Shown here: positions 1-10,649 of the stretch, piece by piece
Layout of the letters: each line of letters opens with the position of its first letter
Position numbering within the stretch: position 1 is the first letter of the stretch
NCBI RefSeq assembly: GCF_028453695.1
Contig: NC_135774.1
Location: forward strand, 22,072,001-22,136,000
Direction: 5' to 3'
DNA from: Augochlora pura
Lineage: Eukaryota > Arthropoda > Insecta > Hymenoptera > Halictidae
DNA: 64,000 bases
Program-made: the position numbers and the translations under genes
The notes under the pieces: model-generated
The model's input: the letters and a program-made list of their open reading frames with translations, nothing else
Databases searched by the model: none
What the model was told of the DNA's origin: nothing

Positions 1-236
1 GCAGAGTTATTTCTTGAAACGGTGATCAAAATTGGCCGCCAAGATTATGCGATTTGACACCTTTTTCTCTTTCAGACTATGCAATTGCCTCAATTTATTA
101 TCATTTATTGTTTGTACCAATGCCCTCTGGTGGTTTGAAATAATCAACGCGTTCGCGGACAATCTAAATTTTAATAAGCTGCAAACATAGACTGGCGATC
201 TATTCTCGAACTATTACATTAAAATGTATAATAATG

Positions 237-483
237 TTAACCGTTTGCACTCGAAGCCATTTTAACTGGAAATCTGAAGTAATTTGTCTGATTTTATAGT
301 ATTTCCATTTTATATAACAATGTTTATTTTATGCATATATAATTGATTCTTGTCATTCGTATCGACAGAACATAACCTTAACAATTTCTAAAATACAAAT
401 TTTATTAGTATAAAGATTATTTTGCAACGTGATAGAACAATTTCATGGTGCCTCACAGTCAGCGCTCGAGTGCAAAGGGTTAA
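237..483 (-). mobile_element. TTAA-flanked MITE-like element, copy 1 (reversed)
   Basis: An element of about 247 bp is bounded on both sides by TTAA and by inverted ends: TTAACCGTTTGCACTCGA at the left, and CTCGAGTGCAAAGGGTTAA at the right. Next to the left end is GCCATTTTAACTGGAAATC; the same stretch lies in inverse orientation beside the right ends of the copies at 4267 and 21199, so this copy is reversed. It has no coding capacity. TTAA target duplications and CCC-starting ends are hallmarks of piggyBac-type transposition, so a non-autonomous piggyBac-like element is the best inference. Confidence 0.75.
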
Positions 484-1510
484 AAAGTAAACACTATATA
501 GAATTGTCAGCATGGCGATACGGCTAATATATTCGAAAGCTATATCATGCATGTGATTTTGCATCACAATGAAAATTAATGCTGTAGCGAAGGTATTAAA
601 GACAAGATACGAGCCGTTATCGATTAAATAGCGCCGCAAATGTGTGAAAATGTGATGGAATATTGCATCGATAGTTCATAGATGCGCGCGAGGCAGGTCG
701 TAGAACATTATGTTTCATTATATTCATCAAACCTTTCTCTATCGATTTGGATAAATATCATATAAAATTTCATAAAAATAAGTGTTTCCTTTGATAAATC
801 AAAACGAAACCACTAAATGGAACAGCCCGTATCTATCCGGCCTGCGAAACCGTGGAAAAGTTGCTGAACAGCTGGGTAAGTTCGGAACTCTTTATGACGG
901 TGGACTCCTGTTTCCTTTCCGGTGAGCTCGAGGAGTTCGAGTCGACGATAAGTTCGCCGGTGGCCGTTGGCGACTCCGGCCGATCGTCGATTCGTTTTCG
1001 CCCCGAGAGCAGTTTGTGAATTAGACTCGTCCCGACAACCGACCTGTCGTCCGGCTGGAACTTGTCGAACGAAGTTTAGGCCGGGCGCTAGAAAGTCGGC
1101 TAACAGGATATCGCCGGGCGAGAGACGTCGCGAATCGTTGCGCGTCGATGGAAATTTGAAAGTTTTCTTTGGAAACCTCGCAAAGGCGGAGACAGGCGGA
1201 CAAGCGACTAGCGACGAGGAAGCGCGAGGAGGATCGCCGCGGCCCGCGGAATCGAAGAAACAGAACCGATTAAGTGGTTCACGGCGAAACCGACGATGCG
1301 GTGACCCGGTTTCACGGGGCTAAAATCTCGTCCTTAACCTAGCTAGTTAATTCAGCACCTTCACCTTTGCGTGATGTTATCGACTTCCTTGGGGCCGGGC
1401 GAAATAGGGGATTCCGTGTTGAAGCCGGATCGGCGAAAGTCCTCCGGATATAAATTCTCTCCCCGGCGAGTTACCGTTCTGCCGACGAAACCGACGCCGG
1501 CGTCGACGCG

Positions 1511-1543
<33 letters not shown>

Positions 1544-4266
1544 CACGTCGACGCCAATGCCGGCGTTACCCTTGTCTGGTCCATCCTCCCGAGACGTGAA
1601 ACAACGGAAAGGCGAGACCGGGAATGGATCGATAAACGAATTGGCGCAATTTGGTCGCGCGCCGGAGGAAAACCGGTTCAACCGTTCGGAGGGAAGCGTG
1701 TTGTTTGCGCGCAAGAAGATTCGAAGGGACGTCGCTCGTTTCGGGGTCTCGAGGCTTAATTACGACGATCGAGCAGACGCTTCCCTTCCGTAGAAATCAG
1801 AAAATATTAGACGTCCGTGCCAGATCGACGGAGGAACTCGTTCCGCAAAACGGAGGGAAAGGGAGAACGGTGTGGGAAGATACGCGGCTCGGCGTCTCGC
1901 TGTCTGCCGTGCTAGATACGGTCCCGTCCGACGTTGCCGAAAGGGCCACGGCTGAAATTTTCGTCGATCGTCGATGTAACCGTGTTGCAGGGCGTTCCGA
2001 GTTTCAAAGCGGTGCAGAGTCCATCGCACACGCGACCGTACAAAGGGTGCTCGTCCAGGCGGGTCGGACCGTAAGCCCTGTAGCGCACGGGACACCGAGC
2101 TTTTTTACGATTCACTCGTTCCAAGGACGAATCGACCAAAACCACCGGGTGATAAAGCGAGTTTGAGAAGCCACGGGACAAGATAAAAGAGTACGGGGAC
2201 AGAAGATTCCTGGGTGCGGGGTAATTTGGCCGTGGAAGGGGAGCATCGGACACCGGAAAGTATCCCGTCGGAGGAAATAAGAGAGGAGAGAAGACCAGAG
2301 GATACCAGTGAGCGCGGAGAAGAGGAGAGGAGAGAGGAGATGAGAGAGAGAGAGAGAGAGAGAGGAGAGGAACGCGAGAACGAGAGGGAGGCACAGAGTG
2401 CACCGTGGAAAGGAGCCGCGGACTCAGAATGGGACAGGCTAAGCCACGTGACATACTCTATAGCGTTCCGTGCCGCAACGCCCCGTATTGATCGAACGAG
2501 CATCAGCTGTACGGTTGGCGGTAGCGTACTCGTTTACTCGTAGCTACCCGCCCGCGCGTACCCTACCCGAGCAGGCGAACCGAGGACCATCCGGCCAGCT
2601 CGGCCCGCGACCAGCCCGCGACCAATCCTGTACTCGCGCTCGTCATCTCGAGGAGCCGCGAGCTCTCGAGATTCGAGGGAAAACGAAGAGAGATCCGTGG
2701 ACGATGATATCCGAGGAGCGCGCGAGATCTCCATCCTCGATCCGTCGGGGGTTTCAAGGTTCCGCGGGCAATCGACGACGATTCTCGGGACGGCCGGCGA
2801 GGTTCCCTTTGACGACCAGGTTCCGCCGCGTCGGACTAGATATATATCGAGCACTTCCCGCGAGAAATAAACCGCTCGATATCGAGAAGCGGGCCGACCT
2901 ATAGACCGTATACGTAGCTGGAAAACCGATTAATAAGCGTCGGCCTATAGTTAGGCGAAAGAGTATCGTTGTCGTCGGTGGCGTGGCAACCGCCCCGTTC
3001 TTAAATGGATCACCACGCCACGGCTCGCGCCATATCACGCCACCGAGCCGGTGTAACTCCGTGTAACCCGGCGTAACCCGATTGTCGCCGTGCTTTTTCG
3101 ACGGAGATTACGCTCTCCGAGCCGCGGCCATCGTTCCGGGATTAACACGATTTCCCGCGATTACGAAGAAAATTGAAAGCGGCCCGGAGAAATTCGGCTT
3201 CGAGAGATACCCCATTGAGATTCGCCGCGAAACGACTCCTCGCGCGGCTGCCCCGAGATCCGGTAGATTCGACGCGGCACGGTTCGCCGCACCGGGAAAT
3301 TGGAAATCGCGCTGTCCCGCCAAAATAGAACGAGAGCGCCGTCGAATCTGTCGAACTCGATCGAAGAGCCTGGCACGGTTTCAATGGGTCAGCGTGTAAC
3401 AGGACGGACTCCTGGCGACTCGGAATCGACCGGCCACGCGGCGACCCTTCGACGGATGCCCTGCGAGATAGCGCGGTTCGCTCGCGAATGAAAGAATGCT
3501 CCGCGAGATCGTCGGTATCGATTCGATGCGACTCGAGAAGCGCAACTAGTTGATTTCCGATGGGTCGCCGCGACGCTGCGCGACGCGCGGATCCAGCCTG
3601 TTCGAGGGGAAAACACACGCGTGCCACTTGTGAAAGCGCCTCGAGCTCGGCTTGAAAAAGACCGATAGCGTCTAGAGAAGATCGCAAAGGAGCCCGCTTT
3701 TGACCGAGCGCGGGGCACGACGACGCGCAGCCCACGGCCGGGCCGTGTTCCCGGGACGATGGCCTATCTTCGGAACGATTTTTATCTCGGTCGATTTGTT
3801 TCCCACGTGTCCCAAGGGCTGCTCGCTGGCCCAACATCGGATTAATTTGGATCGTTCGCGAATTCTCGCCGCTCGCGTTCGAGCAAACTACTTGGCTGCA
3901 GCCACAGCTGCACCGAGCCATTCGTTTAATTTCAGCCACTTGCTCCGAGCAACTCCTGTGCAGGAGATCGACCGGAGCGCCTAAACGTTCCAATGGAAAG
4001 GGTTCGTGAATTGTCCGTGCCAAACAGAAATTAGTTTGTGCCGTTATCGTTCCGAGTTGGAACCGTGCGGCACTCTCCCGGGAAAATCGTATCCGAACCC
4101 TGCGAACGGTACTCGATCCTCCGGGGTCGGCAAACTTTAAAGCCTCGCGAACCTCGCACCTCGTTGTTTCAACCCGCGCGAGAAACGACGAGGACCGATC
4201 GTCACTGATTCCACTATCTACATAATTTCACTCATCTTTTGTTATCTAAGTTTGAGTGACTAATCG
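484..4266. other. GC-rich non-coding stretch
   Basis: No gene is supported here. The sequence is GC-rich and CpG-rich, which produces long chance open frames on both strands with no recognisable domains. It contains a GAC trinucleotide run near 1511-1543 and a GA run near 2342-2363. It could hold untranslated first exons or regulatory DNA of the receptor gene that begins coding at 9375, but nothing shows this directly. Confidence 0.5.
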
Positions 4267-4517
4267 TTAACCCTTTCCGGTCGAACGGCGAGACTCGGGC
4301 GCCACTAAAAATGATCATGCCACGTTTTGAGATAATCTTCATCAAATTTACTAATATTTAAAAAAATTGTTAAGAGCTGTTATCTGTTACACAAGTGGTA
4401 AAATTCAATTTTATAACGTATAAAATGTTCCAGGTTATATAAAATGGAAACTACTAAGTAAGTCTGAAGAAATATTTTGGATTTCCAGTTAAAATGGCTT
4501 CAACTGCAAAGGGTTAA
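4267..4517 (+). mobile_element. TTAA-flanked MITE-like element, copy 2
   Basis: An AT-rich element of about 251 bp starts TTAACCCTTTCCGGTCGA and ends GCTTCAACTGCAAAGGGTTAA. The interior shares several blocks with the copies at 237 and 21199, including the AAATGG block near the right end and a conserved stretch near GAGATAATC/TGTTAAGAGC. It has no open frame of note. TTAA on both flanks and the CCC ends suggest mobilisation by a piggyBac-type transposase; no source element is visible in the window. Confidence 0.75.
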
Positions 4518-5224
4518 TTGTACTTTTTACCCTGAATTTAAAGATACAATTTGTTTATTTTCCTATCACGTAAATTTCTTGAGTAACGAACAGTTTAACA
4601 TTCAATAATTACTATAATCTTATACAAAGTGTGTGACATTTTTCAGTACATACTTCGGCAGTGTGTTCTACGAATAATAATAAGACTAGAATGTCCTATA
4701 ACAAAAAGCCTATAATGCTGTTTTTAAGAATTTTTGACAAAACTACGAAATATGATTTAAATGCTGCTAGATATGCTTACATTACCATTTCAAAGTGACG
4801 CTCGCCTTTATCGACACTTTGACATTGACAAATTGTTGCGACGGCAAAGGTCGAACGTGCCTAGCCATCCCTTCAGCGATTAAGTCATAAATGTGCGAAT
4901 AGGTCGGCAATAGGTAAAACAAACCATACGAACGAAACGACATTACGACCACTGTACTTAAAGAAATTCGATCCGACGAATGGAAAACACGTGCGACAGG
5001 CCCACAGAACCGTTCCACGGACAACGATTCATAACTTTCACCTTAACGAACGAGGAAGACGCAAACCAGAACTTTTCACCAAATGTCCCACGCCTTATTC
5101 CAAGTCCTTCCGACTCACCCACCTCCAATCATAAACGCATCATTTCCTCCACCAAAAACTACCACCCGCCAATCAACAGAAAACCGAGGTGTCAACAAAC
5201 AGAACACGACGAGGCAAGAACAGA

Positions 5225-5760
5225 ACGCAATTCAAACTCGAACATAACGCATACAGAACGCGAATCAAACTCGAACATAAAAATAAAAGAACCACAATAA
5301 AAGAAGATTTCTACAAGGACATCATAACCTGCAATCTACCCAGAAGAGACCAAGTCATAATTTCAAGGATCATAATTGGACACACGAGACTCACTCATCG
5401 ATTCCTTGTTTCAAAAGCAGATCCTCCTGCCTGTGAACCGTGCGACACCCGCCTTACAATAGACCATATCATCGCACATTGTAGCAAATTCAACAGAATC
5501 AGACAATAGAACAGCATCAAACCACTCTTAGAAGATAACCTGAAGAGCCCCAAAACAATCAATAATCTGCTCAATTACTTAAAGGAAATCAAAATGTACA
5601 ACGAACTGTAATCCCTTCATGTCGCTAATAACCCACCAGTGGTTGATGCGACAATAAATAACTAATTTAAAAAAAAAACTTGAACATAACGCGTACAGAA
5701 CGAAAATAAAACTCGTTCATAACGCATACAGAACGCAAACCTAAGGCGAACAGAACACAT
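5225..5760 (+). repeat. Dispersed short repeat around AACATAACGCATACAGAACGC
   Basis: Near-identical copies of a ~22-bp motif (core CATAACGCATACAGAACGC) occur near 5240, 5685 and 5715, with A-rich spacers containing AAACTCG(AACATA) variants. The copies lie on both sides of the retrotransposon tail, so the retroelement may have inserted into, or captured, a degenerate minisatellite. No function is apparent. Confidence 0.6.
5268..5678 (+). mobile_element. 3' tail of a non-LTR retrotransposon, inactivated
   Basis: The plus-strand frame encodes a peptide ending in a pattern typical of the C-terminal region of Jockey/R1-type retrotransposon polyproteins. This includes LPRRDQVIISRIIIGHTRLTH, then a CEPC...H...H...C zinc-knuckle-like arrangement, then HCSKFNRIRQ. 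A stop codon at about 5507 interrupts it; in the same frame beyond the stop, reading continues as SIKPLLEDNLKSP and ends KMYNEL before a true stop. A run of about ten A residues at 5669-5678 marks the 3' end, as expected for target-primed reverse transcription. The element is 5' truncated and the in-frame stop makes it dead. Confidence 0.75.
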
Positions 5761-6144
5761 CTAAATCAACTGGAACGCGTTCCGAACACATTCAGAAATC
5801 ACGAACATCATATCTGTGCAGTGTTGTATAAATAAAGTGTGAATAGAAGCAAGCAAGCGTTTCATCACTACGGCATTGTACCAAACGCGTACACGCGAAT
5901 TATTGAATTTATTGTCAATTTCAGTGAATTGTGATTTTGTCTTATCTCTTAGCAGACCATATTGATTTTTGTAATTGTAAATTACCGTTATCATATCTTT
6001 CACATGTTATTATTTTTGTCGTGACTTCGAACAAACCATATATCACGGACTCTTTGTTATATTATGTATAACATTTTACTTTTATTTATGCTTTGCTGAA
6101 CACATTCCGAAAGTATTTACGGAAAATGCGAGACACCCTCGCTA

Positions 6145-6364
6145 TATTAGCTTGTTCGAAAAGTTCGTTCCGAATCTTTTGTATGCATTCAATGAAACGC
6201 GCCGCGCGTAGAACGCGAAACGAACTTTTTGACAACCCAATGTACAGTTTGTTTGAAAACAATTTACCAGGGTTGTTCGGAAAGTTTGTTTCACATTTCA
6301 CAGAGTCCGTCTCCCACCGAATGCACATAAAAGACAGGAAACGAACTTTCCATACAACCTGATA
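6145..6364. mobile_element. Two back-to-back mariner-type terminal-repeat remnants
   Basis: Two short inverted-repeat pairs resemble mariner termini. Pair A is TTAGCTTGTTCGAAAAGTTC at about 6147 facing GAACTTTTTGACAACCCAA at about 6222. Pair B is GGGTTGTTCGGAAAGTTTG at about 6270 facing CGAACTTTCCATACAACCTG at about 6341. Each encloses under 100 bp. No transposase is present; these look like solo ends or miniature derivatives. The family assignment rests only on the AGGTTGTCCGAAAAGTT-like ends that many insect mariners carry. Confidence 0.55.
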
Positions 6365-6569
6365 CGTACAAGATACAAAACGTTACGAAAAACATGCTAC
6401 TTGTTGATTTTCTGAAATATTTGGCTTGCGGAACACTCCGTTCGAGTGACCTGCGGCAGTCAGTCAGCCAGCATATTAACGCACCATTTGCGAGCAAATA
6501 TTAAACTCCATTTGAAATATTGCTGTTTCAATTGGACCATCGAGTTTTCGCGATTCGTGGCGGGATTAC

Positions 6570-6821
6570 TTAACCTCTTAGGCACGACGCGCCATTATAA
6601 TGGCTTTCGTAAATATTTCGTGCTGTACTCAATTGTATTATTAGTAATTAAAGTAAACGATTAAAGTGAAAGCGTATATGTACAATACACTGAGAAAAGA
6701 ATATATATATAGCTAATGTTACATATAGCTGTACCAAAATATATATATTATTAAGAAAAGTGGTAATTTAGTTATGAAAAATTTTATTCGCGCTAAATCG
6801 AGCCGTGCCAAAAAGGTTCAA
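6570..6821. mobile_element. TTAA-type MITE-like element (AACCTCTTAGGCACG ends)
   Basis: An element of about 252 bp starts TTAACCTCTTAGGCACGACG and ends CGAGCCGTGCCAAAAAGGTTCAA. The ends are imperfect inverted repeats (GGCACGRC / GYCGTGCC plus the AACC/GGTT tips). One flank is TTAA; the other is TCAA, probably a decayed TTAA. It is AT-rich and non-coding. The tips resemble those of the element at 21479 (AACCCTTTTAGTGCCGG), so the two may be members of one superfamily. Confidence 0.65.
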
Positions 6822-7806
6822 ATTGAAATGTGAACTTTTACAGCAGCGACAATCAATTTTGCTTATAATACTCAAATTTTCCGACGCAATTTACACTGTG
6901 TTTCCTCTCATTAAATTATTAATTTGCATCATACTCTGTAATGTAAACGATAACTGACCCATTTAATTAATATATGATAATGATAATAATAATAGTAGAA
7001 ACCGCGGAGCTGGAATACACCGAATGCTAATTTCACATGGGAAAAGGGGCTGGTTTTCCGTTTGGAAATCGAGGTTACGGATCGAGCGCTGCGCTGCTGG
7101 GATCCGAGGCAATTAAGAACGTCGAATCGACCGAAAAGACCGCTCGACTCCGTTCACGCTCTGCTCGGTTCCGCGAATAACATCGAAGGGGGAGGGAGGG
7201 GGGGGGGCGGTCCTCGACGGTTCTTTGCCTCTGGAATCATCGCGAACGCGTCGAAGCGAAGCTCGTTGTCCGTTACCGACGACGTCCGGATGAGGAGCGG
7301 AATTTCGGCTGGGGAATACAACGCCGATCGGCCGTCGACGGTCGTACCGCGAAACGCCGGATGCGAAATGCGGGAGGCGCGAGACGCGGGGGGTGGGTTT
7401 AAGGATTTCGAGGCTCGGTGATCTCCGTAGAGATTAAGTCGGGATATTAGGTTGCCGGCTGGAATTCTTCGGACGTCCTCGGGAAAAGTGTCCCGCCCCC
7501 CCCCGGGATTCGAAATGCTCGGAAACCGAAATCCGAGGAATTAGCGACGCGTCGGCATTTAGTCGGCTCCCCGAGCGTCTGCCCTAAATACGAATATAGG
7601 TAATAGAGACAAGGATTCCTAGGTGGGTCGTTCTTCCATCGTTCGAGTTTGGGGAGGATCTTCTGGGCCGGACGTTAATCTCGAAGCGGGCTCTTTGTGA
7701 TTAAGAACAGGAACACCGTAACGGCTTATTGTATCGGATTTCTTGACACGTTCTTGGCCTCTGCGCGAAGAACATGTACAATTTCAGCTCGCAGAAAAAG
7801 ATATTC

Positions 7807-8646
7807 GGTTGGTGTATATGAAGTGTCGGATGTTTAAGTAAATGTATAAAACTGTATATCTTTTTCCAAAAGCCATTGATTTAATCAAAATGTGCCCATA
7901 CGTTTCAATACATTTTTCCCAACACGATTTTAATTCATAGATGTCATTCTTTAACACTAGATTGTCTAAGCAAGTCATTTTGACTGCTTTTCAATTTCAA
8001 TTAGAAAAATAATTATGTAAATAATGACACAGCTTCTTATAATTTTGTGACTTTTTCTACAACATATAAATGCGTTTATTAATCATTGTTGCTGCCCCCC
8101 CCCCCCCCTCCTCCGTTTCCGGTATATATATATGTGTGTTATACCTATATTACCGAAAAGCAGTCATTTTCCCGTCTTCATGTTCCCGTCTTTCTAGTGT
8201 TAAGGAAATATGATTTTTCGGATCAATAAACTGTGGTATGGAATTTTTCATACTGTCTTCATTTACATACCGTTTAGCCCATAGAAACTGCGCGTACGCC
8301 GTACAAAACAATTGCGAAATTAAACGAAGTAAAATATAAAATTTTGCAGGCCTCGGCTTATTCGTCGGATCTTTTGCCAACCGGCTTTCATTATTTCAAA
8401 CATGTAGGATAGTTTCTACGGGCTAGTATATGTATAAGTGAAGACAGTCTGAAAAATTCCATATCAGAGTTTATTAATTCTAAAGACCAAAACTTGTTTA
8501 TAGCAGGCATCTGTGCCTTGAAATTTCGTTGAAAAAAAGTGTAGTAAAGCAAACGGGGCATATTTTTATTAAATCAACAGTTTTCGAAAAAAGATATACA
8601 ATTTTATATATTTACTTAAACATCCGACATTTCATATACACCAACC
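7807..8646. repeat. Large foldback (long inverted repeat) with a MITE in one arm
   Basis: The left arm (from 7807, GGTTGGTGTATATGAAGTGT) is mirrored by the right arm ending at 8646 (reverse complement GGTTGGTGTATATGAAATGT). The match continues along most of both arms: the GGATGTTTAAGTAAAT block, then TATGGAATTTTTCA(T/G)ACTGTC, then TAGCCC(A/G)TAGAAACT close to the centre. The unpaired centre is roughly 8291-8408. The left arm is longer because a TTAA-flanked element (7951-8203) sits inside it and is absent from the right arm. Divergence between arms indicates an old structure. It could be a foldback transposon or an inverted duplication; no coding function is recognised. Confidence 0.75.
7951..8203. 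mobile_element. TTAACACTAGA-type MITE, nested in the foldback arm
   Basis: A 253-bp element starts TTAACACTAGATTGTCTAAG and ends CCGTCTTTCTAGTGTTAA, giving near-perfect inverted tips (AACACTAGA / TCTAGTGTT) and a TTAA duplication. Subterminal AAGCAGTCATTTT and GTCATTTTGACTGCTTTT blocks are also inverted copies. It contains a C-tract at about 8094-8108. Cutting it out restores the continuity of the foldback arm, which supports its being an insertion. The tips resemble those of piggyBac-superfamily elements. Confidence 0.8.
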
Positions 8647-9364
8647 TAATATACACTTCGAGTCTCATCCCAATTGGTCAACTGGAACTTAAGCTATCGT
8701 GACAACCGCCTATAAAACTGTGGTTTCCAAAAAAACACTTTCTTGTATCATTTAGATACAAAAGCGATTCTATGACCATAGAGAGTGCTTTCTTCTTGTT
8801 GGAAAAAAAAGCGTCGAATGTTCGCTCCTTTTATCGATCTGTATGCAACAGGATGCGTTTTGATCCCTTTTGACACCCCCTGCTTCATGTTATAATCAAT
8901 TGCTTATTCTATTGCATATTCTATTGATTGGGCTGCGGGCAACTCCATCAATTTCTCGAATTAAATAATATTCCGTGATAGAAATACTTTTGGATAGCAT
9001 ACACTGTCAGACGGTGAAATAAAATCTAGACTAGAAAATTCCACTTAAGGCACCAAACCACGGAGAAGATGGCGAGTTCTCGCGCGGGCACAACGTGGCC
9101 GGAAATTCAATTTTGCTCGGCCGATACTCGATTAAACGGATTTACTTTAATTCGCATGGAACGCGGACGATCGGCGCGGCTCCGCCCTTCGTCCGGTACG
9201 TCGATGAGATTACGCTAATCGCCCGAGACGCGTTTAACGAGACGATCGAATCGCGAGCAGGATTGTTAGTATTGCCGGCTGATTTCAGCCGACCGTTCCG
9301 CTCCGGCGGAGCCGGGCAGATCCGAGCGGAATGCTAATAACGGAAAACGTGCTTTCTGTTTCAG
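8647..9364. other. Upstream region of the receptor gene
   Basis: AT-rich DNA grades into GC-rich DNA near 9060. No protein feature is supported. A splice acceptor-like sequence (CTGTTTCAG, ending at 9364) lies just ahead of the receptor start codon, implying that one or more untranslated exons lie further upstream, possibly far to the left. I could not locate them. Confidence 0.45.
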
Positions 9365-9374
9365 ATGACATAGA

Positions 9375-10617
9375 ATGGGTTGGGTGGCGCTTGGGCGGTG
9401 TGCGGGTGGTGGCGGCCGCCTCTCGTCCGTCCTCTCGCTGTCTCTCACCTCCCTCGCAAGCTCCCTCATCTTCACCATCCTCTGTATCCTCACACTTGCC
9501 CTCACTCTTGTCACCCTCGTGCGTGCCGAGGACATGTACGTATTACATTATCGAACACGATCGTTATACAGTTTTAACGAGCGGACCCGTCTTCGTCTCA
9601 CCTTCTCGATTCGAGCTCGCGCGGCCTCTCTCGGCCCTCTCTCGAAGGCTCTCTCTCCCCCTTAAACATCTACGTCTCCTCGTTGAATCGAGAAGCTGGG
9701 ATCGCGACGCCTAGCGTAGACGAGTTTCTTGCTTGCGATAGGTTATCGAGGGGCGACATTACGGCGAAGGATACCCAACGACGAGTACCAGATTCTTTGC
9801 ATGGACTAGAGAGAGAATCGTCGTTAATGTCGCCCCGTTTCACCTTCGATTTACCATTTGTTGGAAGATGCGCGGGGGGTACACTTCGTCTCGATGCGAA
9901 TCGGAACGTCGCGTCGTTCGGCCGAAGGGACGATAAAACGGGAAAAAACGGATAAGAAAACCCTACGGATGGCCGACGCGCCGCGCCGCTGCATCTCATT
10001 TCTGTTTCACGTATAGAGCCCGATCAGTAGACGACTTTTGATATTTATACGTATATATACACATATAGTAGCCACGCGATCGTGACGTAGCAAGAAAACG
10101 TATCGCGTAGACGGCGTTAAGTATTATTATAGTATACATAGTGAAGAGCGTTTTCACGACGTTGCAACGCTCGAAGGTAGAATAGCTGTTTCGATATTAT
10201 ACGTCTAGCGCGCTGTAAACTATAGAGAGCTGTGTATACGGAACGTTTCCGGGTAATCCGTAGTTTTGTTTGAGTTTGTTCTTCCTCTTTGGATGTACGC
10301 TGCGACCGAGCGGACCTCGCGATCCCTCGATCGCGAGGCTCGCGGGCGTACGCGCGTGTCTCGTCGCACCGGGTCGCCTCGCGCGCAAAAATTCCAAAGA
10401 CGAGGCTGCTGGAGGTGCTCCGGTGCGACGCCTTGCTTCGCCGATATCCGTGAGAACCGAGGGAAAACACGGTGAGAAACCCCAGGGAACAGAGAGGCAG
10501 ACGCAGAAAAGAAAAGGTGGGGAGGAACGACGCGAAGACGAATCAGGGAGCAGAGAAAGACAGAGAGAGAGAGAGAGAGAGAGAGCGCGAGAGCGAGAGT
10601 GAAAGAGAGTGAGAGAA

Positions 10618-10649
<32 letters not shown>

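Noticed and set aside
3142..4023. 293-codon minus-strand open frame
   Set aside because: It lies in GC-rich CpG-rich DNA where all frames stay open. No domain or conserved motif is visible and neighbouring frames overlap it heavily. Transcript evidence could reverse this.
4980..5300. 106-codon plus-strand frame before the retrotransposon tail
   Set aside because: It is in a different frame from the recognised retroelement peptide and encodes Asn/Thr-rich repeat sequence.
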